Positions 24,128-32,435 of a stretch of DNA of 64,000 nt are shown here, one piece after another (position 1 is the stretch's first letter; each line of letters begins with the position of its first letter). A program made the translations under genes and the position numbers. The DNA is taken from the NCBI RefSeq assembly GCF_027667425.1, contig NZ_JAQEGR010000008.1, positions 1-64,000 of the forward strand, read 5' to 3'. Source of the stretch: Fusicatenibacter saccharivorans. GTDB taxonomy: Bacteria > Bacillota > Clostridia > Lachnospirales > Lachnospiraceae. The notes under the pieces were generated by a model that saw only the letters and a list, made by a program, of their open reading frames with translations, was not told where the DNA came from and ran no database searches.

Positions 24128-24934
24128 ATGAGCAATGAAAAAATAAAACCAAAACTGAATGGAACTGCCGAGACGATGCTGCAGTGCTTCTACGCCCGTG
24201 CCATGCACAGCAGAAATCCGAAAAACAAGTTCCGCGACACCAAAGCAGAAGAGCTGATTGACCGCATCGACTATGATTTCAGCAATGCGAAAAAGGACAC
24301 AGCAATGAGCGGCGGAATCGTAGCGCGGAGTGTTGTGTTTGATGAGCTGGTCAGCGACTTTATCCGAAAGAACCCGGATTGTACCGTCGTCAACATCGCC
24401 TGTGGTCTGGACACACGGTTTTACCGCATGGATAATGGAAAAATTACCTGGTACAATCTCGATCTGCCGGAGACGATTGAGGTGCGCGATTCCATCTATC
24501 AGGAATCCGGCCGTGTTTCCACGATTGCGTGTTCCGTGCTCGACCCGGCATGGGCCGATCAGGTAAAAGTGCGGGGCAAAATGCTTTTCATTATCGAAGG
24601 TCTGACCATGTACATGAAAGCGGATGAGGTCAGAATGATGCTCGCCATCATCCGCGATCATTTCGACAATGCCTACGTCTGCATGGAAACGCTGTGCCCG
24701 TACTTTGTAAAGAAAGAAAACATCGAAAAATCTATTCAGGCGACGGGCGCGACGTTTACCTGGGGTGCGAACAGCTTTGCAGACCTGGGCGACATTGCCG
24801 CCGGTTTCCGAAAAGTAAAAGACGACAACATCGCCCGCGGTATGGAAACGCTGAATCCCATTTACAAGCTGGTGATGTGGATGCCGATCATCCACAAATT
24901 CGCAGAGAAAATTCTGGTGTTTGAAAAAGCGTAA
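24128..24934 (+). CDS. Class I SAM methyltransferase of the leucine carboxyl methyltransferase family
   Basis: A 268-residue protein. The SAM-binding glycine motif appears as VVNIACGLDTRFYR, followed by the acidic end of beta-2 (YNLDLPE) and a typical LCM-type segment IIEGLTMYM. The N-terminal ARAMHSRNPKNKFRDTKAEEL is characteristic of the PCMT/LCMT-like small-molecule O-methyltransferases found in polyketide and other pathways. The neighbour upstream is an ATC-hydrolase-like protein, in the same direction. The substrate is unknown. It ends just before a short A/G repeat and a terminator. Confidence 0.85.
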   Translation: MSNEKIKPKLNGTAETMLQCFYARAMHSRNPKNKFRDTKAEELIDRIDYDFSNAKKDTAMSGGIVARSVVFDELVSDFIRKNPDCTVVNIACGLDTRFYRMDNGKITWYNLDLPETIEVRDSIYQESGRVSTIACSVLDPAWADQVKVRGKMLFIIEGLTMYMKADEVRMMLAIIRDHFDNAYVCMETLCPYFVKKENIEKSIQATGATFTWGANSFADLGDIAAGFRKVKDDNIARGMETLNPIYKLVMWMPIIHKFAEKILVFEKA

Positions 24935-24935
24935 G

Positions 24936-24973
24936 AAAAGAAATGAAAAGAAATGAAAAGAAATGAAAAGAAA
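24936..24973. repeat. Short tandem repeat of AAAAGAAATG
   Basis: Nearly four copies of the ten-base unit AAAAGAAATG directly after the methyltransferase stop. Probably slippage; copy number may vary between strains. Confidence 0.85.
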
Positions 24974-25030
24974 CAGGCAGCCCGGCAGCGGAAAAGCTCA
25001 AAAAGCTTCCGTGCAGGGAACCTGTTTTTT
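24971..25030 (+). terminator. Terminator between convergent genes
   Basis: AAACAGG pairs with CCTGTTT, with an inner CGGAA-AGCT/AGCT-TCCG hairpin, and is followed by TTTTTT. Confidence 0.6.
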
Positions 25031-25052
25031 GTTTGTGCAGGAAATTAACAAA

Positions 25053-25709
25053 TCATTCATCCGGCCACACAAAATGTGCATTCCCCGCCTCAAGGCCGTC
25101 AATCAGAATATTCTGTCCCGTGCAGAACCGGTTCGTCACGGTCATAAAATACGCCCAGTCCGCTGCTTCCTCGACGGTCATCCACCGTTTCAGCGGCGTC
25201 AGCTCCATGATATGATCCCAGAGCTTTTGGTCTTCTGTGACAGGCAGATTCAACTCGGTCAGTACGCCGCCGAAATCAAGGCTGTTGCACGTTCCGCCAT
25301 ACGGTGCAATGCGGAGTGCCACGTTTTTCGTGTAGGCGAGCACACCGCCCTTGCTTGCGGTGTATTCCGGAAATTCAGCTCCGGTATGGCCGCTGGCCGA
25401 GCCGATCATGAGGATGGCGCGGATGGTGTCATGAATTCCGTACGCCTCCGTGATTGCGATGGTTCCCTTTAAATTGATATCAATATCATCCTCGTTCTGC
25501 ACACCGGCGTTGTTGATGACAATATCAAAAGGCGCAAGTGCCGGATACTGTTCTTTGGCGCGGATATCAAGGCAGAAATGAGTATACGAATCCTGGCTGA
25601 TCGAAGCCTCCTTCCGGTCAAATCCGGTAACATCAAAGCCTTCTTTTAAAAATTTCTCCGAAATCGCCTTTCCGATTCCGGAGCTGGTTCCTGTAATAAG
25701 TACACGCAT
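25053..25709 (-). CDS. Short-chain dehydrogenase/reductase
   Basis: The start at ATG 25709, with GGGAGG ahead, gives 218 residues. The cofactor motif is TGTSSGIGKAI (residues 6-16), the NAG motif is present as NNAG, and the catalytic Ser-Tyr-Lys is seen in MIGSASGHTGAEFPEYTASK. The protein is a little shorter than the usual 245-250 residues, and the C-terminal substrate loop is compact (PVTEDQKLWDHIMELTPLKRW). An acidic residue after beta-2 (GFDRKE) favours NAD over NADP. It is convergent with the methyltransferase. The substrate is not readable. Confidence 0.87.
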   Translation of the reverse strand: MRVLITGTSSGIGKAISEKFLKEGFDVTGFDRKEASISQDSYTHFCLDIRAKEQYPALAPFDIVINNAGVQNEDDIDINLKGTIAITEAYGIHDTIRAILMIGSASGHTGAEFPEYTASKGGVLAYTKNVALRIAPYGGTCNSLDFGGVLTELNLPVTEDQKLWDHIMELTPLKRWMTVEEAADWAYFMTVTNRFCTGQNILIDGLEAGNAHFVWPDE

Positions 25710-25858
25710 ACGATAACCTCCCGATGAAATATTACCCTCATTATACCGCAAACACAGCATGCGATCCAGAAGAAACGAAAAAGAATGCAGGAAAAGAAAA
25801 TGTTACGGGAAAAATCACTGCATAAAACAAAAGAGTCTCTCAAAACCACAACAAATAA

Positions 25859-25887
25859 TTGACAGATTTTAGGAGAAGGAGTAGAGT
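25859..25887 (+). promoter_or_regulatory. Putative promoter of sufC
   Basis: TTGACA and TAGAGT at 17-base spacing, about 50 bases before the coding start. Confidence 0.55.
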
Positions 25888-25939
25888 TTTTGAAAGGGGG
25901 ATTATCCCTGCAAAGAGTGAAAACAAAAGAGGTGCAAAT

Positions 25940-26671
25940 ATGCTGAAAGTAGACAATCTTACCTTTGAAGTAAACGAAGAGGGAAGAAAACGCTGCCTCG
26001 TCAACCACATCAGTTTTGAGGTAAAGGACGGGGAAATGCTGGTGATTACCGGACCGAACGGTGGCGGAAAATCAACGCTGGCCAAAGTGCTTGCAGGAAT
26101 TGAGGACGCCAATGGCGGAGAAATCTTCCTGGATGAGGAAAATATTACCGGTTATGATATTGACCACCGTGCAAACGCCGGCATCGGCTATGCATTCCAG
26201 CAGCCGCCGCGTTTTAAAGGAATGACGGTGAAAAAAATGCTGTCGCTGGCAGCCGGAAAAGAACTGACGGAAGCCGAGAGCTGTAAACTCCTCTCCGCTG
26301 TCGGACTCTGCTCTGCCGATTACCTGAACCGCCAGATGGACGGTACGCTCTCGGGAGGAGAGATGAAGCGTCTGGAGATCGCAACGGTTCTTGCAAAACC
26401 GCATAAGGTCAGCATTTTCGATGAGCCGGAGGCCGGCATTGACCTGTGGAGCTTTTCCATGCTGATCAAACGGTTTGAAGAAATCCACAAAGAGAAGAAA
26501 GAATGTCTGATCCTCATTTCCCATCAGGAACGCATTATCCAGATGGCAGACAAGATCATGGTGATCGAGGACGGCCAGGTGAAAGAATACGGTACAAAGG
26601 AAGACGTACTGCCGACCCTGTTCCAGCAGAAAACAGGCCGGATGTGCGGCCAGGAAGGAGGCACATGCTGA
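25940..26671 (+). CDS. sufC: Fe-S cluster assembly ATPase SufC
   Basis: ATG 25940, after AGAGGTG, gives 243 residues; the longer frame from 25859 lacks a binding site. This is a soluble ABC-type ATPase that powers the SufB/D scaffold. Walker A is GPNGGGKST, the signature LSGGEMKRLEIATVL and Walker B VSIFDEPEAGIDLWSF; the latter matches SufC (DEPDSGLD type) rather than transporters. The Gln loop reads YAFQQPPRFKG. It overlaps the next gene by one base, giving a two-gene cluster with no cysteine desulfurase (sufS) or sufU beside it. Confidence 0.88.
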   Translation: MLKVDNLTFEVNEEGRKRCLVNHISFEVKDGEMLVITGPNGGGKSTLAKVLAGIEDANGGEIFLDEENITGYDIDHRANAGIGYAFQQPPRFKGMTVKKMLSLAAGKELTEAESCKLLSAVGLCSADYLNRQMDGTLSGGEMKRLEIATVLAKPHKVSIFDEPEAGIDLWSFSMLIKRFEEIHKEKKECLILISHQERIIQMADKIMVIEDGQVKEYGTKEDVLPTLFQQKTGRMCGQEGGTC

Positions 26672-27594
26672 TGGTACAGGTAGATGAGACAACCCAGGGC
26701 GTATTAAATCAGATCAGCGAGGGATTTGAGCAGAAAGGGGCATACAATCTCCGCCAGAACGGCATTCCGCTCTGCCACGGTGACAGTGAACATATCAAAA
26801 TCCGCAAAAAAGAGGATAAGCCGGGCATTGATATTTTGATTGACGGCGAGACAAAAGGCGAAAAAGTATTTATCCCGGTTGTCGTCAGCGTTTCCGGTAT
26901 GACGGATCTTGTTTACAATGATTTCTACGTTGCGGACGGCGCCGATGTTACGATTGTAGCGGGCTGCGGTATCCACAACGGCGGCTGCAACGACAGCCGG
27001 CACGACGGTATCCATACGTTCCATGTAGGAAAAAATGCCAACGTGCGCTACGAGGAAAAGCATTACGGAGAGGGAAACGGAACGGGACAGCGGATTCTGA
27101 ACCCGGTGACAAATATTGAAATCGGAGAAAATTCCGTTTTTACGCTGGATACCGTACAGATTAAGGGCGTTGACTCAACAATTCGTACGACGAATGTTGT
27201 GATGGATGCAAACTCCAAACTGTTCGTGCTCGAACGTCTGATGACAGACGGTGACCAGAAGGCAGAGTCGGATATTGAAGTATGTATGAACGGAAGCGGT
27301 TCTTCCGCACAGATTATTTCACGTTCTGTCGGAAAGGGCAATTCCTCCCAGGTCTTCCATCCGAAGGCAGTCGGCAAAAACAAATGCCACGCCCATATCC
27401 AGTGCGATTCTATCATCATGGATCACGCCCAGGTCGGATCTATTCCGGAGATCCAGGCAAAGCATGTGGATGCGGCAATCATCCACGAGGCGGCGATCGG
27501 ACGGATCAATGACGAGCAGCTGTTGAAACTCAGAACGCTCGGCATGACGGAAGCGGAGGCGGAAAACGTCATTATTGAAAACTTCCTGAGCTGA
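26671..27594 (+). CDS. SufB/SufD-like Fe-S scaffold protein (minimal SUF type)
   Basis: ATG 26671, nine bases after GGAGG and overlapping the sufC stop, gives 307 residues, much shorter than classical SufB (about 465) or SufD (about 420). The core is a right-handed beta helix with DFYVADGADVTIVAGCGIHNGG and repeated turns, then the C-terminal helical SufC-binding part (AIIHEAAIGRINDEQLLKLRTLGMTEAEAENVII), which is well conserved. Cys residues lie in AGCGIHNGGC and CMNG. The short two-gene SufC-SufB form has been called the minimal SUF-like system of anaerobes. It probably builds or repairs Fe-S clusters, taking sulfur from elsewhere. Confidence 0.82.
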   Translation: MVQVDETTQGVLNQISEGFEQKGAYNLRQNGIPLCHGDSEHIKIRKKEDKPGIDILIDGETKGEKVFIPVVVSVSGMTDLVYNDFYVADGADVTIVAGCGIHNGGCNDSRHDGIHTFHVGKNANVRYEEKHYGEGNGTGQRILNPVTNIEIGENSVFTLDTVQIKGVDSTIRTTNVVMDANSKLFVLERLMTDGDQKAESDIEVCMNGSGSSAQIISRSVGKGNSSQVFHPKAVGKNKCHAHIQCDSIIMDHAQVGSIPEIQAKHVDAAIIHEAAIGRINDEQLLKLRTLGMTEAEAENVIIENFLS

Positions 27595-27618
27595 AGAAAA
27601 AAAGGAAACAAGAGAACA

Positions 27619-27663
27619 AAAAAGAGGCATTTCCAGTCTGCATAGATGGAGATACCTCTTTTT
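27619..27663 (+). terminator. Intrinsic terminator after the suf genes
   Basis: AAAGAGG-CATTTCCA pairs with TGGAGATA-CCTCTTT with a final T-run. The next 110 bases are AT-rich without a gene. Confidence 0.8.
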
Positions 27664-27780
27664 GTGCATTTTTCACAAAAGCAGGTAGTAAATTTTACTA
27701 AAATAAAAAGTAAAATATTTTGACTTTTAACATATGATAAATTTGTACTGTTGAAAAAAGGAAAGATACAAGATAGAGAA

Positions 27781-27912
27781 ATGGGGAAAGCGAAAATGGG
27801 TATTGTGATCAATCATTCCGAAAATATTTTCCTGCTGCAGACCAGATCCAACAGCTATGCGTTCGGCATTAACGATCAGGGACTGGTAAGACATACAGAG
27901 TTTCTTCCGTGA
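27781..27912 (+). pseudogene. 5' fragment of an alpha-galactosidase-like gene
   Basis: The frame starting at ATG 27781 (or 27796) reads MGIVINHSENIFLLQT then YAFGINDQGLVRHTEF. This resembles the N-terminal beta-sandwich start of GH36 alpha-galactosidases (F.L.T.N.SY.F). It stops at 27912 after 43 residues, where a different gene fragment begins. The catalytic domain is missing. Confidence 0.55.
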
Positions 27913-28080
27913 TATCATTCAGGTGCAGGATGCGGAAGTGCTGTTCCATTACGCGGATGCGTTCTATTTGGAATTCGCAGCTGTGACGAGAAAACAGACC
28001 AGCAGGGGAACTTTGTATTACGTGGGCTGCGGCCTGGAAGAGAAGATCACGAAGCTTCTGATGGAGCAGGTGATGCGGGA
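27906..28080 (+). pseudogene. 3' fragment of a GH42 beta-galactosidase-like gene
   Basis: A second frame reads RDIIQVQDAEVLFHYADAF, then FAAVTRKQTSRGTLYYVGCGLEE. This pattern (AEVL..Y...F....A.TR...G.G..YY.G) is typical of the trimerisation/C-terminal part of GH42 beta-galactosidases. The piece has no start and no catalytic region, and it is spliced directly to the fragment before it and to the MarR piece after it. Confidence 0.6.
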
Positions 28081-28308
28081 CTGGCACAGAAAGGCCTTGT
28101 GGAGCTCGAGCTCATCCCGGGAACGCGGAACAAAAAGAGGATTCTGCTGACGGATGCCGGACGGGAACTGGAGAAAAATACGACGGACCGGCTGCGCGGG
28201 GCAGAGATCCGTGCATATGGAAAACTTTCGGTAGAAGAGCTGAACAGCTATCTTGAGATGACAAGAAAGCTGACGGCAGCGCTGCGCGAGGAGACGGAAA
28301 AACTTTAA
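28081..28308 (+). pseudogene. 3' fragment of a MarR-family regulator gene
   Basis: A third frame reads GLAQKGLVELELIPGTRNKK, then RILLTDAGRELEKNT, ending with a long helix (LSVEELNSYLEMTRKL) and a TAA at 28306. This is the wing and C-terminal dimerisation helix of MarR regulators; the N-terminal helices and recognition helix are lost. The nearest start (GTG 28099) would give a 69-residue product without a DNA-binding domain. Confidence 0.65.
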
Positions 28309-28369
28309 AGAGAGAGCAGAAATGAATCAGAAAAAAGACAAAATTCAGTTATCCGATCATTTTACATAC

Positions 28370-28405
28370 GTGGCTGTCTATTTCCCGACAGCCCCTTTTC
28401 TTTTT
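28370..28405 (+). terminator. Intrinsic terminator
   Basis: GGCTGTC pairs with GACAGCC, followed by CCTTTTCTTTTT. Confidence 0.75.
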
Positions 28406-28495
28406 GTGCGGAAAAAACTTGTAAATAAGACGCGAGTGTGCAAAAATAGACATGAAACAGATGCGGAGGCATCCTGAAAAAAAGAGGAGAACAAC

Positions 28496-29332
28496 ATGGA
28501 AAAACAGAAAAAAATAGCGCTGATTAACGATCTGACAGGCTTTGGACGGTGCTCGACGGCTGTGATGGCGCCGATCGTGTCGGCGCTGAGGATTCAGGCG
28601 GTGGCAGTTCCGACCGCAATTCTCTCAGCACACACGCAGTTTCCGACGTATTACTTTGATGATTATACTGACCGGATGAAGGATTACATTCAGACCTATA
28701 AGGATCTGAAGCTCGATTTCGATGCGATCTCGACCGGCTTCTTAGGATCGGAACAGCAGGTGGATATCGTGCTTGATTTTATCCGCCATTTTAAGACGGA
28801 CCGCAACTTTGTCATCGTCGATCCGGTCATGGGAGACTATGGGAAGCTGTATCGGACGTACACGAAAGAGATGTGCGAAAAGATGAAAGAACTGGTTCAC
28901 TACGCGGATATCATCACGCCGAACTTGACAGAGCTCTGCACACTGATCGATGCGCCGTATCCGGAGAACGGGGCTTCGATTGAGGAGCTGAAAGAGATGT
29001 GCGGAAAACTGGCAAAGCGGGGACCGAAACACATCGTGGTGACGGGCATCCACTTTAACCAGACGCAGATTGCCAACTTTATCTATAACAAAGGCGAAGA
29101 CTTCCAGATTGTCATGGTAGACCGCATCGGCGGCGACCGGAGCGGTACGGGAGATGTCATTGCGGCAATTATCGCAGGCATGTATCTGAACGGCCACAGC
29201 CTGTACGAGTCGGTGAAAAAGGCGGCGGATTACGTATCGAAATGCATCCGCTACTGCGAAGAAAACGAAGTGCCGAGCTACTGGGGACTCTGCTTTGAAA
29301 TGTTTATGAAGGACTTAACGGAGGAAGCGTAA
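28496..29332 (+). CDS. Pyridoxal/pyridoxamine kinase
   Basis: A 278-residue ribokinase-fold enzyme that phosphorylates B6 vitamers (PdxY/PdxK class, the type common in Clostridia and named pyridoxamine kinase). The N-terminus has LINDLTGFGRCSTAV; the middle has STGFLGSEQQV and VDPVMGDYGKLY; the catalytic region is GGDRSGTGDVIAA, with Asp as general base in GTGD. It overlaps the radical SAM gene by one base, so the two are co-transcribed. It could also act on hydroxymethylpyrimidine, as some relatives do. Confidence 0.88.
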   Translation: MEKQKKIALINDLTGFGRCSTAVMAPIVSALRIQAVAVPTAILSAHTQFPTYYFDDYTDRMKDYIQTYKDLKLDFDAISTGFLGSEQQVDIVLDFIRHFKTDRNFVIVDPVMGDYGKLYRTYTKEMCEKMKELVHYADIITPNLTELCTLIDAPYPENGASIEELKEMCGKLAKRGPKHIVVTGIHFNQTQIANFIYNKGEDFQIVMVDRIGGDRSGTGDVIAAIIAGMYLNGHSLYESVKKAADYVSKCIRYCEENEVPSYWGLCFEMFMKDLTEEA

Positions 29333-29991
29333 TGTATTTATATACTGTAACCGGAGCCGTCGGCGAGGAAGGGTATCTCGACCTTGCAAAGAGCGGCGAT
29401 CTTACCGGAAAAAATGTCTATGTCAACATGACAAACAAATGCCCGTGCAGCTGTGTGTTCTGTCTGCGCCAGACGAAACAGCAGCAGGAGGGAAATACAC
29501 TGTGGTTAAAAGAGGGCGAGCCATCCGTTGAGACGATGCTGGAGCTGTTCGCACAGTACGATCTGAACGTGATCAATGAACTGGTCTTCTGCGGCTTCGG
29601 AGAACCGCTTGAGCGGCTTGAGGATGTCTGTCGGGTGATCGATTCCTTAAAAGAAACGTATCCGAACCTGAAAGTGCGTCTGAATACGATCGGTCTTGCC
29701 AACCTGATCTATGGAAGAGATGTCACCCCGGAATTAAAGGGAAGATTCGATACCGTCTCGATTTCCTTAAACGCGCCGGATGAAAAGGAATTTCTGGAGC
29801 TCACGCGGTCGAAATTCGGCATCCAGTCGTACGAGGCGATCAAGGAGTTTGCGGTTCTTTCCAAACAGTATGTGCCGAATGTTGTGATGACGGTTGTCGA
29901 GAAAGTCATGCCAGAGGAGAAAATTCAGAAGTGCCAGGAGATCTGCGATACCTTAGGAGTTACTTTACGTGTCCGCCCGTTTGAAAATTGA
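29332..29991 (+). CDS. Radical SAM protein (TatD-associated type)
   Basis: A 219-residue short radical SAM enzyme. The cluster motif is NKCPCSCVFC, in which three cysteines fit Cx3Cx2C and bind the 4Fe-4S cluster. GFGEPLERL is the SAM-binding GGE-like motif, and LNTIGLANLIYGRD follows. This family is usually found beside TatD nuclease genes and is of unknown function; here no tatD is close. It is shorter than most radical SAM proteins and lacks any extra cluster domain. Its coupling to a pyridoxamine kinase is conserved in some Lachnospiraceae as far as I recall, which is not proof of a joint role. Confidence 0.82.
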   Translation: MYLYTVTGAVGEEGYLDLAKSGDLTGKNVYVNMTNKCPCSCVFCLRQTKQQQEGNTLWLKEGEPSVETMLELFAQYDLNVINELVFCGFGEPLERLEDVCRVIDSLKETYPNLKVRLNTIGLANLIYGRDVTPELKGRFDTVSISLNAPDEKEFLELTRSKFGIQSYEAIKEFAVLSKQYVPNVVMTVVEKVMPEEKIQKCQEICDTLGVTLRVRPFEN

Positions 29992-30010
29992 GAGGCCCGC
30001 AATCTTTCGC

Positions 30011-30039
30011 TTGTATTTGAACGACATAACGCCTATAAT
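30011..30039 (+). promoter_or_regulatory. Promoter of the uracil/xanthine permease gene
   Basis: TTGTAT and TATAAT with a spacing of 17 bases, 33 bases before ATG 30072. Confidence 0.7.
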
Positions 30040-30071
30040 GGGAAAGAAAAACAAAAGAGAGGGAGAGACGT

Positions 30072-31454
30072 ATGAACGAGTCTAATGGAGTCATCCGCGA
30101 TGCGAGAAAGCTCGGTATTCCTAAAATGCTGATTCTCGGATTGCAGCACATGTTTGCCATGTTCGGTGCAACCATTCTGGTGCCGATTCTGGTAAACAGC
30201 TACTTTGTAGACGCATGCGGCGAGGGGCCGTCCCGCGGTCTTACCGTATCCGTCACACTGTTCTGCGCCGGCTTTGGAACCCTGCTGTTTCATCTGTGCG
30301 CGAAATTTAAAGTACCGGCATTTCTTGGTTCTTCGTTTGCATTCTTAAGCGGTTTCGCCGCTGTTGCAAACCTGAATACCGGAAAATATGCCAGCATGAG
30401 TGTCAACGACAAGGCAGCCTATGCCTGCGGAGGTATTGTGGTAGCAGGTCTTCTGTACCTGATTTTTGCCTTGATCATCCGCATGGTCGGCGTCAAACGC
30501 GTGATGCGCTACCTGCCGCCGGTTGTCACAGGTCCGGTTATCATCTGCATTGGCCTCAGCCTTGCTGGTTCCGCCATTAATAATGCTTCGACGAACTGGT
30601 TCCTGGCACTGGTTGCGCTGGCAGTCATCATCATTTTCAACATCTGGGGAAAAGGAATGCTCAAAATCATTCCGATTCTGATGGGCGTTGTGATTGCCTA
30701 CGCTGTGGCAGTTGTCCTGAATGCACTCGGCATCAAAAATCCGGACGGATCCGTGATCATCAACTTTGCGCCGGTTGCACAGGCAGGCATCGTCGGACTT
30801 CCGCCGCTGCAGCTCTGCAAATTCGATCTGACCAGCATTATGATCATGGCACCGATCGCGATCGCGACTATGATGGAGCATGTCGGCGATATGTCGGCGA
30901 TCTCTGCAACCGTAGGAGAGAACTTCCTTTCTGATCCGGGCCTGCATAGAACCCTGCTCGGTGATGGTCTTGCAACCGCAATGGCAGGTTTCATCGGCGG
31001 ACCGGCCAACACGACGTACGGCGAGAACACCGGCGTTCTGGAATTGAGCCGCGTACATGACCCGAGAGTCATCCGTATTGCCGCAGTCTTTGCGATTATC
31101 GTCAGCTTCATTCCGAAGGTATCGGCACTCATCAGCACCATGCCGTCCTCCATCATCGGAGGCGTCAGCTTCATGCTGTACGGTATGATTTCTGCCATCG
31201 GTGTGCGCAACGTGGTTGAGAACAAGGTAGACCTGACGAAATCAAGAAACCTGATTATTGCGGGCGTCATCTTTGTCTGCGGACTGGGCTTCAGCAACGG
31301 TCTCTCCTTTACGATCGGCGGAACGACCGTCACCCTGACTGCACTTGCCATTGCAGCCATCGCAGGAATCCTGCTGAACATGATTCTGCCGGGCAACGAT
31401 TACGAATTCGGCGTAAACGAGACCGGAGACGAGAACAGAGGAATCCACGCATAA
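30072..31454 (+). CDS. uraA: NCS2-family uracil/xanthine permease
   Basis: A 460-residue nucleobase:proton symporter with about fourteen membrane segments. It opens with PKMLILGLQHMFAMFGATILVPIL, the classic NCS2 start (QH motif). The substrate-site helices contain MAPIAIATMMEHVGDMSAI and the signature GGPANTTYGENTGVLELSRV. The ATMMEHVGD and NTTYGEN patterns fit uracil-type members rather than urate/xanthine ones. Its own promoter is 33 bases upstream and a long hairpin ends the transcript. There is no visible PyrR attenuator. Confidence 0.92.
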   Translation: MNESNGVIRDARKLGIPKMLILGLQHMFAMFGATILVPILVNSYFVDACGEGPSRGLTVSVTLFCAGFGTLLFHLCAKFKVPAFLGSSFAFLSGFAAVANLNTGKYASMSVNDKAAYACGGIVVAGLLYLIFALIIRMVGVKRVMRYLPPVVTGPVIICIGLSLAGSAINNASTNWFLALVALAVIIIFNIWGKGMLKIIPILMGVVIAYAVAVVLNALGIKNPDGSVIINFAPVAQAGIVGLPPLQLCKFDLTSIMIMAPIAIATMMEHVGDMSAISATVGENFLSDPGLHRTLLGDGLATAMAGFIGGPANTTYGENTGVLELSRVHDPRVIRIAAVFAIIVSFIPKVSALISTMPSSIIGGVSFMLYGMISAIGVRNVVENKVDLTKSRNLIIAGVIFVCGLGFSNGLSFTIGGTTVTLTALAIAAIAGILLNMILPGNDYEFGVNETGDENRGIHA

Positions 31455-31456
31455 AG

Positions 31457-31551
31457 AAAAATGCAAAAGAAAATCCGTTTTTTCTGCATCTGTATTCTGC
31501 ACAAAGGAATGTGCAGAAACAGAGGGGAAAAAGCGGATTTTCTTTGCATTT
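31457..31551 (+). terminator. Long hairpin after the permease gene
   Basis: AAATGCAAA and AGAAAATCCG at 31458-31478 pair with CGGATTTTCT and TTGCATTT at 31534-31551; an inner TTCTGCA(T)..TGCAGAA hairpin closes it. A long, near-perfect stem that may act on both strands. Confidence 0.65.
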
Positions 31552-31736
31552 CGGTACGGGCAAGTGTATATTGGAGGGTAAGAAGATATAAGGTTGGTAA
31601 AAAAATGACACACGAAAGATCGAAAAAGGGGATGATGGGACAGGTCGTCGGATCCTTATATTACCTGGATCCAACGGTGATTCCGCGGCTGAAAAGTCTG
31701 CGAAGCGGTGACGATCCGGTGTTTTCGTTTGGTGTT
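31552..31736. other. Spacer with a possible small gene remnant
   Basis: A plus-strand frame from ATG 31605 reads MTHERSKKGMMGQVVGS and runs on as antisense of the GNAT gene. The first 40 codons have no match I recognise and no good ribosome binding site. I do not call a gene here. Confidence 0.3.
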
Positions 31737-32219
31737 TTATTTTACGCGCTCAAATGCAATCCGCGGAGAGTGGTTCAGTACGTAGATGATGCCGCGCCGT
31801 TCAAATCCGTTTTTCTGGATCAGATGCTGCATGATTTGATTGTCCGTATGCGTATCGACGCGCAGGTGCGGGATCTGTGTCCAGCAGTAATCGACGATCT
31901 GGGAGAAAAATCCGTGGATTGTTCCGTCTGAGGCAACCTGGTGGATCGTGCCATACGGCGCATCGGAGAGCCAGGAGCCGTCGTCGATCTGCAGATACGT
32001 CGGATCCTCACCGATGATGAAGGCAAACGCGCCGTGCAGCGTGCCGTTTTCTTCCAGGACAAAAAGCTGTTTGTCACGGATTCTGTTGTGAATCAGCTCC
32101 TCCGGCGGAAAATGGTTTCCCCACTGATTCGGATTTCCGGTTTCCTGCATAAAAGAGCGGGCGTACGCATAGATTGACATGAGCGAAGTAAAATCCTCCG
32201 GGACGGCAAGTCGTATCAT
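31737..32219 (-). CDS. GNAT-family N-acetyltransferase
   Basis: A 160-residue acetyltransferase on the minus strand with AAGGAGAA before its ATG at 32219. The fold is seen as the N-terminal RLAVPEDFTSLMSIYAYAR, the central LFVLEENGTLHGAFAFI (beta-4), and THTDNQIMQHLIQKNGFERRGI, which is the usual N-terminal Q-motif and last helix of GNATs. The acetyl-CoA loop (R/Q-x-x-G-x-G/A) is weak: GTIHGFFSQIVDYC. Acceptor unknown. A similar arrangement (DTHTDNxxMQxxLxKxGFxRCGII) is common in Firmicutes. Confidence 0.85.
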   Translation of the reverse strand: MIRLAVPEDFTSLMSIYAYARSFMQETGNPNQWGNHFPPEELIHNRIRDKQLFVLEENGTLHGAFAFIIGEDPTYLQIDDGSWLSDAPYGTIHQVASDGTIHGFFSQIVDYCWTQIPHLRVDTHTDNQIMQHLIQKNGFERRGIIYVLNHSPRIAFERVK

Positions 32220-32303
32220 GATAAAAATTCTCCTTTTAGTTCAAAATAAGCAGTTTTATTGTAGCACAGCGGACGGTGAAGCACAAGAAAGAGAAAACAG
32301 GAT

Positions 32304-32350
32304 TTGACTTTTTGAAAAATCCCATGTACAATGCGGTTAGTTGTAACTAA
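32304..32350 (+). promoter_or_regulatory. Promoter and palindromic operator of the Nramp gene
   Basis: TTGACT (32304) and TACAAT (32327) are 17 bases apart. Directly downstream lies the perfect palindrome TTAGTTGTAACTAA (32337-32350), covering the start of transcription. A DtxR/MntR-type metal repressor is the likely binder, because the gene downstream is a metal importer; the motif has not been checked against known sites. Confidence 0.65.
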
Positions 32351-32435
32351 CTAAAGCAGCCAAAACCACAACAAAACGATTTCTGCCGGTCCTGGATGGG
32401 CCGGTTCCGCATCAAATTGTCAGAAAGGAAAGAAT

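Noticed and set aside
24963..25472. Plus-strand frame after the methyltransferase
   Set aside because: It lies in the terminator and then antisense to the SDR gene.
31605..31931. Plus-strand frame overlapping the GNAT gene
   Set aside because: Most of it is antisense to a clear acetyltransferase gene; the unique 40 codons have no binding site or known match.
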